Positions 46,564-59,300 of a stretch of DNA of 64,000 bases are shown here, in pieces. The stretch covers positions 4,889,501-4,953,500 of the forward strand of contig JAULJL010000048.1 in NCBI GenBank assembly GCA_030761205.1, in the 5' to 3' direction. Below the pieces are notes generated by a model. The model was not told the origin of the DNA. It made no database searches and worked only from the letters and a program-made list of their open reading frames with translations. Position 1 is the stretch's first letter, and every line of letters begins with the position of its first letter. Source of the DNA: Fremontodendron californicum. Lineage: Eukaryota; Streptophyta; Magnoliopsida; Malvales; Malvaceae. Made by a program: the position numbers and the translations under genes.

Positions 46564-46705
46564 TGTTATAGTGGATGATGTGGAATGCTTAGTGACTCCA
46601 GTAGTCTAGACTTTTATTATATTTAAAATAAATATAAAAAATTTACACAAATGTTCCTATTAGACACTTTAGTAACATAAGGCCACTCCACCACATCATC
46701 TAACA
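46564..46705 (-). repeat. 5' LTR of the old copia element
   Basis: TGTTATAGTGG to CATCTAACA, 142 bp. It is short for a copia LTR. Confidence 0.85.
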
Positions 46706-46711
46706 ATTATG

Positions 46712-48342
46712 CAAATAAAGTTTGGCATGGTTCAAACAATATTGCTTTATTAGATACGATAATGAAAATATCATTTCATCATAAATATGCAAGTTTGCAA
46801 TCATGCGCTTAAATACCATGAAATTATAATATTTCTATATTTCTATTGCTATACATTAGAACCCAATATATAATTACAAAAACTAAGAGCTAAACATGTA
46901 TGCTTATGAAACAAAAACTTCAATGCAATGTTTATATTAAGAATCATAATTTTGCCTCATTTCAGCTCAAAACAAATGCCATGCTTATTTTCAACAATTT
47001 GGTTATCCATCAACAACTAAGGGTCATAACCATACTTTTGTCATGACACTAATACCAAATTGCAGCTAAATTTTTTGGAAATCTTGTAATAGTTTAAAAA
47101 ATAATAGTTTTTTTTGTTAATCTTATCCCTTTGTAATACAATTATCCAATTAAATAAAGCCACTTAAAATCTTATCTCATGTAACATGCTCAACCAATTA
47201 AAAAAGAACAAGCGTCCCTTTTCTTCATCCATCTCTCCCCGATTATGACTCCAAGTAATAGCTAGTGAATTGAATCAAAGATCAATGTAAGTAAGTAAAG
47301 ATTGTTAATGAATGATGTTTGTGCTCGAAGTTTGCATCAATTAGGTGAGTTAAGAGTAAGCGAATCTCACTTAATCCTTCCTCCGTCTTCAAAGCACAAG
47401 CATCATGGGGACGCTTGTCCTGTGTCTATACCAATTCCATTTTAAAATGTTCCTTTGGCATCCTTTTTTTATTTTAAATTTTATTCACTGTAATTCTGTT
47501 GGTTGCAGGAAGGGTTGAAAAACACTTGTCTGGCGCAGGAAGGTCTATTTATGCCTCTGGTATGTCCCTGCTATCTCCTTGTTTAAATTATATCAAAGGT
47601 TCCATTCCATTGCAGTAAACTTGCATGATGGGCAGAAGAGAGTTGACAGACAAGTTGCAATTTCACTACATCAAGTACCCACCCTGTCGAAGAAGCATGC
47701 TGCTGGCCCCATTAAAAATCAAGACAATCTAGTAACATATTTTTTAATTATATTATTGAAGAGAGTAAAATGTGCAGTGCCCTATGCAATCCATTAATCT
47801 AACCCTCATTTTACTTTGTAGGATGGGTTTGGTTAAGAGATAAAACCCCATCACCATCCATCCAAATGCCATAGTTTTTTTTGTTCAAAACTGGTTTCGT
47901 TTTGAAGGCCGTAACAACTTTTTTGCAATGTCACAAATGGTCTCAAAGTTTATCAAAAAAAAAAAAAATCTCTCTCCGATCCTCATCTCTCATGCCTCAA
48001 TCCTAAACGCAATGTTTCAGCCAAGTGAAAAAAAAAAAAGGTGTCACGTAGGCATAACTTTTGGATAAAAATAGAATTATGTTAAAAAACTAATAGTTTA
48101 TTATTAATCTTATCCCATTGTAGTGCAATCATCCAATTAAACAAAGCCACTTAAATTTTATCCTATGTAACCTGCTCAACCAATCAGAAATGAACACGTA
48201 TCCATTTTCGTCATTCATCTCTCCTTGAATTCTTCCTCATCTCTTATTTCTTATGCCTCGATCCTAAACGTATCGTTTCAACCAAGTGAAAAAAAGATAG
48301 ACATAGCTTGCGGATAAAAATAGAGTTATGTTAAATAATAAT
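46712..48342. other. Spacer with a ~160-bp direct repeat
   Basis: 47085-47240 and 48075-48240 are direct relatives (shared CCAATTAAA(T/C)AAAGCCACTTAA and CATCTCTCC), about 1 kb apart. Between them, 47500-47800 has exon-like codon texture but no recognisable protein. No gene is supported. Confidence 0.45.
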
Positions 48343-48836
48343 GGAGGCGGAGCGGGGCGAATTTTTTTGTTTGAAAGACGGGGATGGAGTAGTTGTGGTA
48401 ATTACTTGCTTCGCACCGTCCCGCCTCGTCCCGTCTTGTCCCGAATACTAAAATTACAATTTTACACTTAAATATTTAGCTTTTAAAAGAATAATAAAAT
48501 AAAATAATTATACTTATTATTTTTATTTTATTTTTTAAAAATCTAAACCTAATACTTTATTTTTTTTCTCTTCCTAAATTAGAAACATGTTTATATTGAA
48601 TTCATATTTAAATTTTTTGGCAATGCTTTATTATTTGAAAAAAAATAAAATAATTAATAAATATCGAATGGGGCGAAGCGGGACGGGGCGGTTATGGATG
48701 TAACCGACATCCATGGAGGTGTGGTATTGAAATTTCAACATTCACGACGGAGCGGGGCGGGGGACGGGGCAGAGCAGTGTTATGGCGAGGCAGATACTGC
48801 AAAATCCGCCCCCGCCCCACTCCATTGTCAAGCATA
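48343..48836. mobile_element. GC-rich-ended TIR element
   Basis: The left end ATGGAGGCGGAGCGGGGCG and the complement of the right end, CAATGGAGTGGGGCGGGGGC, are inverted relatives. GCGGGACGGGGCGG words are repeated near both ends, around an AT-rich core. No clear target duplication was found. Confidence 0.55.
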
Positions 48837-49532
48837 ATAATTAATAAATATTAAAATTAGAAAGAATGAAAATATTAAGCTAAAAGCTAAAAGCTCCAAG
48901 TGGGCTAACCCGATTTATCCTTCCCTCTTTATTGTTCTTATTTTTTTCCCTCTTTACTCTAAAACTCATCGTTTTGAGGGTCTTATAAAAACCTAAAAAA
49001 AGCCCTAATCCCCCGTTTCTTCTTCTTCTTCTGCCATTCCTTCCCCAGATTTCACCGACGGCCGCCACTTGCACCGTCTACCATCGCCATCGATCGACGT
49101 CGTTTTGCTCCTAAAATTTTCTACATCCTACTTTCGATGTGGTCTTTCTTTTTACCGGTTTAGTTTTTTCAAATATTATTCCTTTTCTTTTTTATTTGTT
49201 TAAAAACCTAGGTCTTGCTGTCGGAAATCACTACTAAAAATCCGATTTCTATTTTTTTTTTGTGGGTTTTTTCTTTTGGAACTTGGGTTTGATTTTAACT
49301 GGTTTTTTGGGTGTGATTTTAATTGCTATTTTGTGCTTAAATATTTGGTCTGATTTTAACTGATTTTTTTTTTTTTTTTGTTAATTTTGGGTCTGATTTC
49401 AACTGGTTTATCTTGTTGGTTTTTAAAATATCTTGCATATCGTGTTCCTCAATTAGTTCTTGTTGATTTTCTTGCTCATAAATAAAAACCAAAACAATTT
49501 AAACCCACACTGCCAATCCCAATCCCAATTCC
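48837..49532 (+). other. Upstream region / 5' UTR of CSTF77
   Basis: A short CTTCTTCTTCTT tract (about 49019-49033) and pyrimidine-rich sequence precede the start codon, as in many plant 5' UTRs. A leader intron is possible. No upstream gene is seen. Confidence 0.35.
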
Positions 49533-51295
49533 ATGGCTGCCGTTGATAAATACAACGTCGAGTCTGCTGAAATTCTTGCCAACAGTGCCTTGGTCTGCTA
49601 TTTTCCTTTTCATTCCATTTACGTCTTTCTCTATTTTTTTTTCCCTTTTTGCTTACTTTTTGTTTTGTTTTTGATTTTCTTTGTTCTAGCATTTGCCAAT
49701 TACCCAGGCGGCGCCAATTTATGAGCAACTCTTGTCAATCTTTCCCACTGCTGTAAATTTCTTCTTTTCTTTATTAATTTTAATTTCAAGTTAAATTTAA
49801 TTAGATTTTTATATAGTTATGAATGTGAAATTTTCAGGCAAAATATTGGAGGCAATATGTGGAGGCACAGATGGGAGCAAATAACGATGATGCTACCAAA
49901 CAAATATTTAGTCGTTGTTTGTTGAATTGTCTTCAAGTTCCTCTTTGGTAAATGTTTTCTCACTCAATTTCTTGCATGAATTCTTCAAAAAACCCAAAAT
50001 TTTAAGGCTCTGTTTGGTTCTTTACTTTACTTTACTTTTCCTTTCCTTTCCTTTTATTTTCTTTTGCTACTTATTACTTTTTTATTTTGTTAAAAAATTG
50101 AAGAAATAACTAAAATGTAAGAACAAATTCAAACGTAATTGCTCCATAAAATTAGATTGTTAAAATTTTTAATTGTGGAATATTATTTGTTTTTTTTTTA
50201 TTTTATCCAAATGCAGATTTTGTATTCTGCCGCCTGAACCAAAAAGCAAGTAGTATAGATTAACAAGCAAATGTTTGGATTTAGCTAAGATAGGTAGTTT
50301 TGGTAGCCAATATTTTAATCCCTTTAGATCATATAGACAATTCCTTAAACCCTAAAGTTAGGGAGGAACACCTTTTCAATGAGGCATTCCGAAATTTATC
50401 TTGTTAGAAGGTTGATTACATGTTTCAATTCCTTCCTTCTACTTTTGAATCGTATTTTCAAATCCATCAGCTTTGCTACTAAAGGTTTGATTACATTATT
50501 TCTTTCATACTTGTTGCATATGATTAATCCACTTGTTATGCATGTGATTAATCCACTTGTTTTTGTTTGTTAGTTTGTTTTGATGACATCATAAGCAAAC
50601 AATTACTTTCTTACGTTGCAAGCTTCTCTCTCTCTCTTTCATTGTTATAACCTCCATGTGGGAAGTCTTGAATCACAATTAGCAAAATGAATGGATACCT
50701 CATTTTCTTCTATTTCTTCCTAAATGAATGAGAGCATAGTTGTGTGATTTTTCTGAGGATGTTCCTATTTAATTCAAATAAAAAGATAATTTTAATCAAT
50801 AATTTATGCTGTGTTTTGACATCAATGTGTCTTCTTTGGTGTTTGGTGTTGTGGAGTTAATTGGATAGAAATAATGCTAACTTGAGGTGATAACTTACGG
50901 AGTGTTGTCAAGGCGTGCGCCTAGGCGCGCCTACGCCTTGCGCCTTAGCGTTAGATAACAAAAGCGCCTCAGACCCTTTCGGGCGAGGCTCATTTGATCA
51001 GGCGCACGCCTGGTGTGCCTAGGCGCGCTTTTTTGTAAGGCGATAGGCGTAAAAAAAGCTTGCCTGATTGAAGTTCTCTTTAATTTCTTTTATTTTAACT
51101 TTTTTCATTAGAAATACTTTTATCAGTAAGAAAGGAGATAGTATCAAACTCTCCACTTCTCAATATTTGAGTATTCAACAACAGATATGGGACCATAAGG
51201 AAATCATGCACGTTGGGCAAAAAATAAATTGCATGTTTTGTAGATAAACTGGACCACTCTTTAGAGTTTATTATTATAATTATATATCTTAAGCT

Positions 51296-51356
<61 letters not shown>

Positions 51357-51707
51357 TAGACACACATATAAATATTGCGCCTTACTTCACTCAGGTGAGC
51401 GCTTTTTTTGCGCCTTGCGCCTAAGGCAATACAAGGGTTCTAGCGCCTAGAGTGCGCCTTGCGCCCTTGACAACACTGAACTTACGTCATTGTGTTTCTA
51501 TTGGTTTTGTAGGCGCTGTTATATTCGATTCATCAGGAAGGTCAATGACAAGAAAGGTGTAGAGGGTCAAGAAGAGACTAGAAAGGCTTTTGATTTTATG
51601 CTTAGCTATGTTGGTTTGTTTTCTCTTGAACCTTAAAGCTTTTTGGTCTTTTGCAGTACACATTGCTTATCTTATTAGTTTAGAAATTTTAGAAGTAAAA
51701 GTGGAAC

Positions 51708-51739
<32 letters not shown>

Positions 51740-54700
51740 TTGTATGTATGTATAAACTGCATATCACAACGTTTAACTGGGTGAACTTAAGGATTATATG
51801 ATTGGCTTTCAAGATATCTTTAGCTAATCTTAGCGAGAGATCCACAGTGCATGTTAGTTTCAGTGTTGTTAAGGCATGCGCCTATGCACTGTGCCTTAGT
51901 GCCAGACAACAAAAGTGCCTCAGATCCTTTCGGGCGAGGTGCATTTGATCAGGCACACTTTTTTGGTAAGGTGGTAGGCGCAAAAAAAGCCCGCTTGATT
52001 GAAGGTCTCTTTATTATTATTATTATTTTTTTACATTTTTCATTAACTATACCTTTACTAGTAGAAAAAAGGGATGATATCCAACTCTCTACTTCTCAAT
52101 GTTTAAGTATTCAACAACAAACATGGGACCTTTAGGAAATCATGCATATTGGTCAACAAAAGAAAAAGAAAATGTTGCATCTTTTGTAGGATAAATTGGA
52201 CCTTGTTTATCAAAATTATATATCTTAAGCTTATCTTATATATATACATAGACACGCATACAAAAACACACACATATACATATTGCACCTTACTTCACTC
52301 AGGTGAGCGTCTTTATTTTTTGCTCCTTGCAACTCAGGCAATATAACGGTTCTAGCACCTAGATTGCGCCTTGTGCCCTTGACAACACTAGGTTTTCATG
52401 GTTATTATTGTTTGATTGGTACATAGTTGGAATTATATTTAATGATACATAAAGGACTAAGTATAGTTTGTTTTATTAGAGACTTTGACTTGAAATGACT
52501 GTTCTAAAAGACTTAATGTACCTCTTGCCTCTTGTTAACGTTTCTAAATAATTTTATACTATGTAACTAGATGTTGAAAAATATCCTTGGAATATTTAGT
52601 GCAGTTGATTATAATGAAACGAAAGAAGAAAGTTATGGCATCCATTTTAACTACATTTCAGGGATGTGATTTTTCAAGAAAGGAAATGAATGGTATTTCA
52701 ATAATGATTTAGGATATAAATCATAAATCATACAGCGCTGTATGTATGATATCAATTATGTCTGACTGTAAATGAGTAGCACTTGATTGACACATTAATG
52801 ATAACAATGATTTACAGTTTTTTAACATAATTTATGTTCTCATATTTGTAAACTTTTTTTAGTTCTTTTATTGCGCTTTCCGTTGTTAGAATCTTTAGTG
52901 TCTCGTCCCTTTTTCTTTGACATGGAGTCTCTCATCCATAATTGTTATGTTTTAACACCTAAAAATAGGCAATAGGTATCGTGCAGGTCACAGATTTTAA
53001 GGGATTCTTGAATTGCAATGGATCAAGTAGAAAAGCACTTTGAGTCAACCAATGTTTTTCTTATATAATTTTAAATAATAATGAAAAGCAGTCAACAAAG
53101 GGTCTAGGCATTTCTTCATGCTGGGAATAATTGGGTTAAAACTAGGAAGCATGTGGCTGAAGATTTTAATTTTAACATTATTGAGTTGCTAAACTTGATT
53201 CTCTATGCATTAGAAAAAAGAAAAAAAAAAAATTGAAAGTTTGAAGCAAAATGACAAAACAGAACTAGGAAATCTTGACTAGGGTTTCCAAAGCAATTGA
53301 GCTAAGTGAATCAATCACCCTTTAATTGCAAGCAGAATTTGCTTAAAAGGTTTCATTGTGCTATGCTCTAAATTGGCACATTAAAGTTGTATACATGTCC
53401 TGAATCATAAAAGTAAAAGAATTTACCAAACTAATCAAAATACTATAAAAGGACTTCGGAAGCATAGACAAGGATGTACAATATCACATGGGCATGGTGA
53501 AAGTGCGATTCCCAAAGATTAGGATGAGGAAACAGTCATAATATTAATACACACACACGCATAATTTCTTGTTTATTACGGAAGTTGAACATTTTAAGCT
53601 AAAAGTTTTGAACAATATATAAAAATCATTGAGAAAAATGTTTGTTTTCATAATGATTAAAAAAATTAATATTCACCTCCTATTTGGTAAATGGTTGATA
53701 GTCTTCGGATTTGGACTTGAAAAAGATAAAACCTTCCCTACATTAGCCCACTTGATTGAGCTTTCAGCCCTAGTAGTGCTATTTAAATTCATTTGTACTT
53801 TCATGTTCAGGACCATAGCAATGTGGTAGCACCTATCTTAGAAAACTCTAATGACACCTCAACCGCATTGCATCATCTTCCATCTCGTCCATTTATCCCC
53901 CTTTTCACTTCTAATTCGAGTCTCTCCTGCATGGATCGGAGCCACTTGTGGTCAAATCAAACAACCATTGAGCTGGCATTTACAACGATAATAATTCTTT
54001 CTTCTCTTGTATCAAACAGTTTGTGGTAAATGATGGTACTATTTTTGTCTCTTTATTGGCTGTATTCACCTTATGTGTCTCTCTTCGCTCCCGCGTCTGA
54101 ATTAACAAAATAAATTTCATTTTTGTTGTATCTGGTGGTAGTCAAGATGTTTATGATTGTGGTAGGATTGGAAAAATGTGGGTAGGAAACAATGGTTATG
54201 CAAACACTAGTTTGGATTGAAAACATTAAACCCATTTGGCAATGAACTTCTGAGCCAAAACAAGCTTTTGGGAGTCATAGTGGCAAACTAAACCTAAAGC
54301 AAACAACCAAACTTTAACAAATTTTGAATTCTCTTGACCACCCTTGACTCCAGAATCTCTTAAGTTAAAACTAATTCAGTAGAATGATAAATGGGGTAAG
54401 ATTTAACTCACAATTTGACATAAACAAACTATGCCAGCTCCCATGTAACTGGAATCATCATGCCGAAAACAAGCCCTGGTGTCTAAAACTATCTTCATGT
54501 TGCTTCTAGTAGACCATAAAAAGGGTGCCTACTGTGATGGTGCCTTTTATTCCTGATGGCCCACAATGAGAAAATAGTGTTGTTTGTCATAGAGATCCTT
54601 GTTTAGATGTTTGAACTTTTTTTCTGAAATACAAGTAGAATCTAAAGAGGCTGATTCTCTGCAAGTTATAGTATCTGCCCCCACATATGGATAGTGTTTG

Positions 54701-56317
54701 ATCATCAAGAGCAGGTTCAATTTCTCATATTAAGTCAATTGCTAAACTAAAAATCCTATATTTATCAGAGCAGTAGATCTAATGACTAAAGTCAGATCCT
54801 ATAGTTATTTCTGGATTGTTTGAACTGTAATGGAAGGAAGTTAGATGTCATGTATATTATTTGCTTCATTTAGTTAATTTGTTTATGTTTAAACTATCAG
54901 AAAGGATTAATCTAGTTAATCAAACAGTTTAACATCATTTCTAAAAACATATATTTCTGGAAAAGGGCTTTCTATTCAATACACTAGACTGTATTACCAT
55001 ATTCAGAAAACTAATTCTCCATATTTCTGATGCGTATGTTATCAGGAGCTGACATAGCATCTGGACCTGTATGGATGGAGTACATTGCATTTTTAAAATC
55101 ACTGCCGGTTGGTGAAGTTCTTTGCCTAGATTTTCCATTACCATAAATTTCTATTCACCTTTTATGTGTGTGTGTGTATATTATTATTTTCCTTAGAAAG
55201 AGATGGTTTTGCAGGCTGTAAACACTCAGGAAGAGTCACAGCGAATGACTGCAGTGCGAAAAGTTTACCAGAAAGCTATTGTTACTCCTACCCATCACAT
55301 TGAACAGCTATGGAAGGATTATGAGAATTTTGAAAATTCTGTTAGCCGCCAGCTGGTAAAGTTTTGCATCATGTTGATTTTTTTTTTTAAAATTTTGGTT
55401 GCATAGTTGCTAGTTTGGTGCTGGTGCATGCATTCCATGTAAATTTATAGGAATGCTGTACTTATTATCTTTTTGGGCAGGCCAAAGGACTTCTCTCTGA
55501 ATATCAGCCAAAATATAACAGTGCAAGGGCTGTATATAGGGAACGGAAGAAATACGTGGATGAAATTGATTGGAATATGCTTGCTGTACCACCTACTGAC
55601 TCCTGCAAGGTAATTTCCTGCGAATTTTCCACCTTTTTTTGGTTATCATTTTTTTATTGGCTCATTGAAGTTCATTGTTTAGTTACACACACTTATATTT
55701 GGGTTGAATATATAGTGGCCCCCTTGGTATTATAGAAATGCTGTGAAACAAGTGTTTCTGATGCAACATCAAGAATTGCAAAAGATAGAGAAAGATGAGA
55801 GAATTATGGCTTGTAAAGTGATATCATATTGGGTTAATACAGTGTTGTCAAGGGCGCAAGGCGCACTCTAGGCGCTAAGATCTCTATATAGCCTGAGGCG
55901 CAAGGCGCAAAAAAAGCGCTCGCCCGAGCAAAATAAGGCGCATATATACAAATAAATATATATATAATATACCAAATAAAGTTTAAGTATTATATGTAAC
56001 TAATAAACTTCTGGTAACAATTTTAAAAAAAAACATTATTATAATAATAAAAAGATAGCTAAAAATTTATAATAATTCTATAAATTATTATAAAAAAAGC
56101 AAATTTTGTTTTGTGATTAATAATTTTTTATAATTATTATAAATTAATAATATTTTTTTATCAAAAAAAAAAATCAAACGAGTTTGTTTCTGAACACAGA
56201 AACAGAGCAACGTCCGTTTCTGTGTTCAGAAACAGAGTCGTTTGCTCTGTTTCTGTGTTCAGAAACAGAGACTGTTTCTGAACATAGAAACAGAGCAAAC
56301 GACTCTGTTTTTAAAAA

Positions 56318-56381
<64 letters not shown>

Positions 56382-59300
56382 AAGAAAATTGAAACGAAGA
56401 AGAAAAGGCAGTAGAGCCAAAGAAGAAAATAAGTAAAATATACACGTACCTTAGCCAACAGTGACCAACCAAACTTGAGTACTTGGCTGAGTTGAAAGTC
56501 TTTGAGGGCTTCCAATACTTTATTTTAACTTAATAATATTGGTGGCAGGGTTTGCTTTTGAAAAAAGAAAATCGAGATTGAATTTTGAATATGGAAACTT
56601 CGACTTCTATAATTAAAAAAAAAATGAAACTTCACTGAGGCGTGCTTTTTTGGCGCCTGGGCTTGCAGCAGAAGGCGCAAAAAAGCTTGATAAGCGCTCG
56701 CCTCTTTGAAGTGGCTTCGCCTGGTATACCCTGAAGCGTTTTCCTATTCTGGCACCTCGCCTGGGCGCCTAGGCAAGCGCCTTGACAACACTGGGTTAAT
56801 ATTAATAAAACCAGGATTTCTTTAAGTTTGCTGTTTAAGTGGAATTTTGATTGTTAGTCTCTGTGATTTTGTTAGAGTTCGCAAGAACTCTGGTTGTTAG
56901 AAGTTTAGTAAATCCAACATAATACTCTCTCAGTCTTTCTTATATGAAACTTAAAGGCGAGAAATGACAAAAAAAACTTAATTATTTCTAGAGTTCTTGA
57001 GTAGCAATTAAAGGTGGTTGCTGATCTGAATTTATGTTTTTGGAAGTACTGAAATTGAAGAAGTGACAAGAAAAAAGATAAATTCTAGGTTTAAGAGCTA
57101 AAGTTCCTTGAATACCTGGAGTTGATTGCTTCACGTAATCTATATCTTAACTTGCTATATAGTTTCTGAATTTGTGGACTCCTAGTATGATAATGGACTC
57201 TATTTAAAGATTAAAATGATTTACTGTCAGACATCTCTTGGAACAAATTAAGTATAACATCAAAATATATGTAAAAGAAATAAGGCCTTAGCACTAGTGC
57301 ACTATGGTCCAGCTAATATTCAACAGACTTCTAAAATTGAACTAAAGCCCAGTAAAAATGAGATCTTTTACTTTCTACCAACAAACATTAAATTAATACT
57401 TATGTTCAATTAATAGAAAGTATGCAAGTTTCAAAAAAATTCTCATCAGCGGACATCTGCAAATTAAGGCTTCAGCATTTTATCTGCCCCTTGCACCTCT
57501 TTTTAAGATTTTTGGAGGCAGTTGCCGGCATGAAACCATGCACATAGCAACTGAGGTTGTTGTTCACGAGGTTAGACAAAACGAGTGCTAAAATAGGCTT
57601 TGAAAAGTTCTAAATTATGATGCAAATATGATTAGGTTTATATGCATATAAATAGCATGCAAATCATAAGAACAAATAGCAAAAAGTCAAAGTTTGCAAG
57701 GTTGCAATGTCCATGCTGATTGCTTTGTGGTGTAATATATGATAGACAGGAGGCCCATATAACTTGCAACAGCTGCTTATATTGAATATCCAAATACTCC
57801 TCTTTCATTGAAAATATTACATTCTTAGTTGCTGTATTTTCTATTATTTCGTTGTTATCTTACAGGACCAGATGCAATGGATTGCATGGAAGAGGCTTTT
57901 AGCTTTTGAGAAGTAAGACATAAAGCATTCCTTCCACACCTTTCACCCTTTTCTATGATTGAATTTCAGCTGTGGTAAAGATACATTGACTTGGCCATTA
58001 CCACTGTAGATATTTACTAAAAAAAAAATTGATCTTTATGATTTATGATATGAGATATAATTTCTTATATTAATTTATTGTTTTTGGAGATTGACTTATT
58101 TAGTTCTAGTGAGCATAAATATCATTTAAACTGGAAATAAGTTGAGCAGTTATGTGGACTGCCATCAATTTCTATGTTTAGAAGGTGGAACATGTACAAG
58201 AGCAAAGCAAATATTTGCTGACTGCTGCTATATCTGTATCATTGTCGTATTTACGAATTGTTGTATTCTAGTGGTTTGCAACACTAGTTTCCCTTATCCT
58301 CTGATGTCTCTGTAATAAGATAAATTTAGACAGTGCAATTTTTGAATCATATTATAAATATATAAGTAGCTGAAGGCTTATGTTTTGGTGGGATGAAAGT
58401 GCATTTGTTCCTACACTCTTGAATACTAATATATACATCCTTAACCTCTTGAATTCAACTGTGTTTCAGAGGAAATCCTCAAAGGATAGACAGTGCTTCC
58501 AATAAGCGAATTATATTCACTTATGAACAGGTAGCTGAATATTCAGTACATTTAATAATTGATATATGTTTTACTTTCTGCTATGACTTATGCAGTACTC
58601 ATTTGCACCCACTTGTGTCTAAACTTGACATCTTTTTCTGGATAGCATCTTATGCATTAATGCATTTAATCCTTATTTGGGAAATCTATGGAGTCAAACT
58701 CACACTTATCTCCTATCATCCATTTGCAGTCGCTTTTGGTACTTCATTTTTGTTAATTGCTTTTTGCATTCAAGAAAGTTTCTACAAAGCAAAAGCTACT
58801 AGTAAAGAGCAAAATCATGTCCAATCAAAGAAGAAAAATAAAAAAATAAAATGGCTAAAATATTATACCCATTTAAGTATAACTGTTTCTTGTAGAATAA
58901 AAATGTACTTCCCCTTAACAGGTGCAAGGTGCTCTTCGTGAATGCATTGTGCCTTATTGTCTAGGCACATGCCTTGACTACATTAGATGATATGTTAAGA
59001 GTGGGCCATCAACTAACCAGTAGAATGGTAATTGGGGTTATTTATATTCTTTATAATTTTTTTTTTCTGAAGTCTTCCTGATGTATTCTATGCTGAAAGT
59101 TGACAAAGCAGTATTCTGGACAAACGGATAAATATTTGTTGTCATTTCAGGGTTTGCTCCTTTGAGATGCTATTGCTGAAAATCTTCTTTTTAAAAGCAA
59201 TTATGCTAGTGTAATCAGTGTTGTCAATGGCGCAAGGCGCACTCGAGGCGCTAGAATCCGTATATTGCTTGAGGCGCAAGGCACAAAAAAGCGCTCGCAT

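Larger units (their letters stand above)
38030..46705 (-). mobile_element. Old Ty1/copia retrotransposon, both LTRs present, heavily interrupted
   Basis: The LTRs are at 46564-46705 (5', about 142 bp) and 38030-38406 (3', enlarged by an insertion). Both start TGTTA and end TAACA. ATTATG flanks both sides (38024-38029 and 46706-46711). Next to the 5' LTR, 46552-46562 is the complement of GGTATCAGAGC, the usual initiator-Met tRNA primer site. Next to the 3' LTR is the purine-rich CTTGAAGTGGAG. Relics run leftward in copia order: gag (45.5-45.8 kb), GAG-preintegrase (44.2-44.7), integrase (42.7-43.1), RT (40.3-41.2), RNase H (38.4-39.2). Stops and frameshifts are everywhere. Later insertions lie at 38085, 38620, 39167 (with a second inside), 41346, 42261, 43110, 43519 and 45127. 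Confidence 0.9.
55840..56793. mobile_element. hAT MITE (CAGTGTTGTCAAGG family), copy 3, CSTF77 intron 7
   Basis: Perfect 8-bp duplication GGTTAATA (55832-55839 and 56794-56801). At 954 bp it is longer than its relatives and has a different core, with a strong hairpin (56233-56307) and a TA/GA microsatellite. Confidence 0.9.

Noticed and set aside
47500..47800. Exon-like stretch with splice-site-like GGTTGCAG / CTGGTATGTC and readable codons
   Set aside because: Candidate peptides (for example EKHLSGAGRSIYASG) match nothing I recognise, there is no start codon or continuing exon chain, and it lies between two repeats. A gene cannot be supported.
51095..51367. Membrane-like frame with an Ile/Tyr repeat
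   Set aside because: It is translation of the TA microsatellite inside the hAT MITE.
58603..58941. 112-codon plus-strand frame with hydrophobic stretches
   Set aside because: It lies within CSTF77 intron 9, shows no family motif and has no splice support. The AT-rich intron explains its Phe/Leu/Ile bias.
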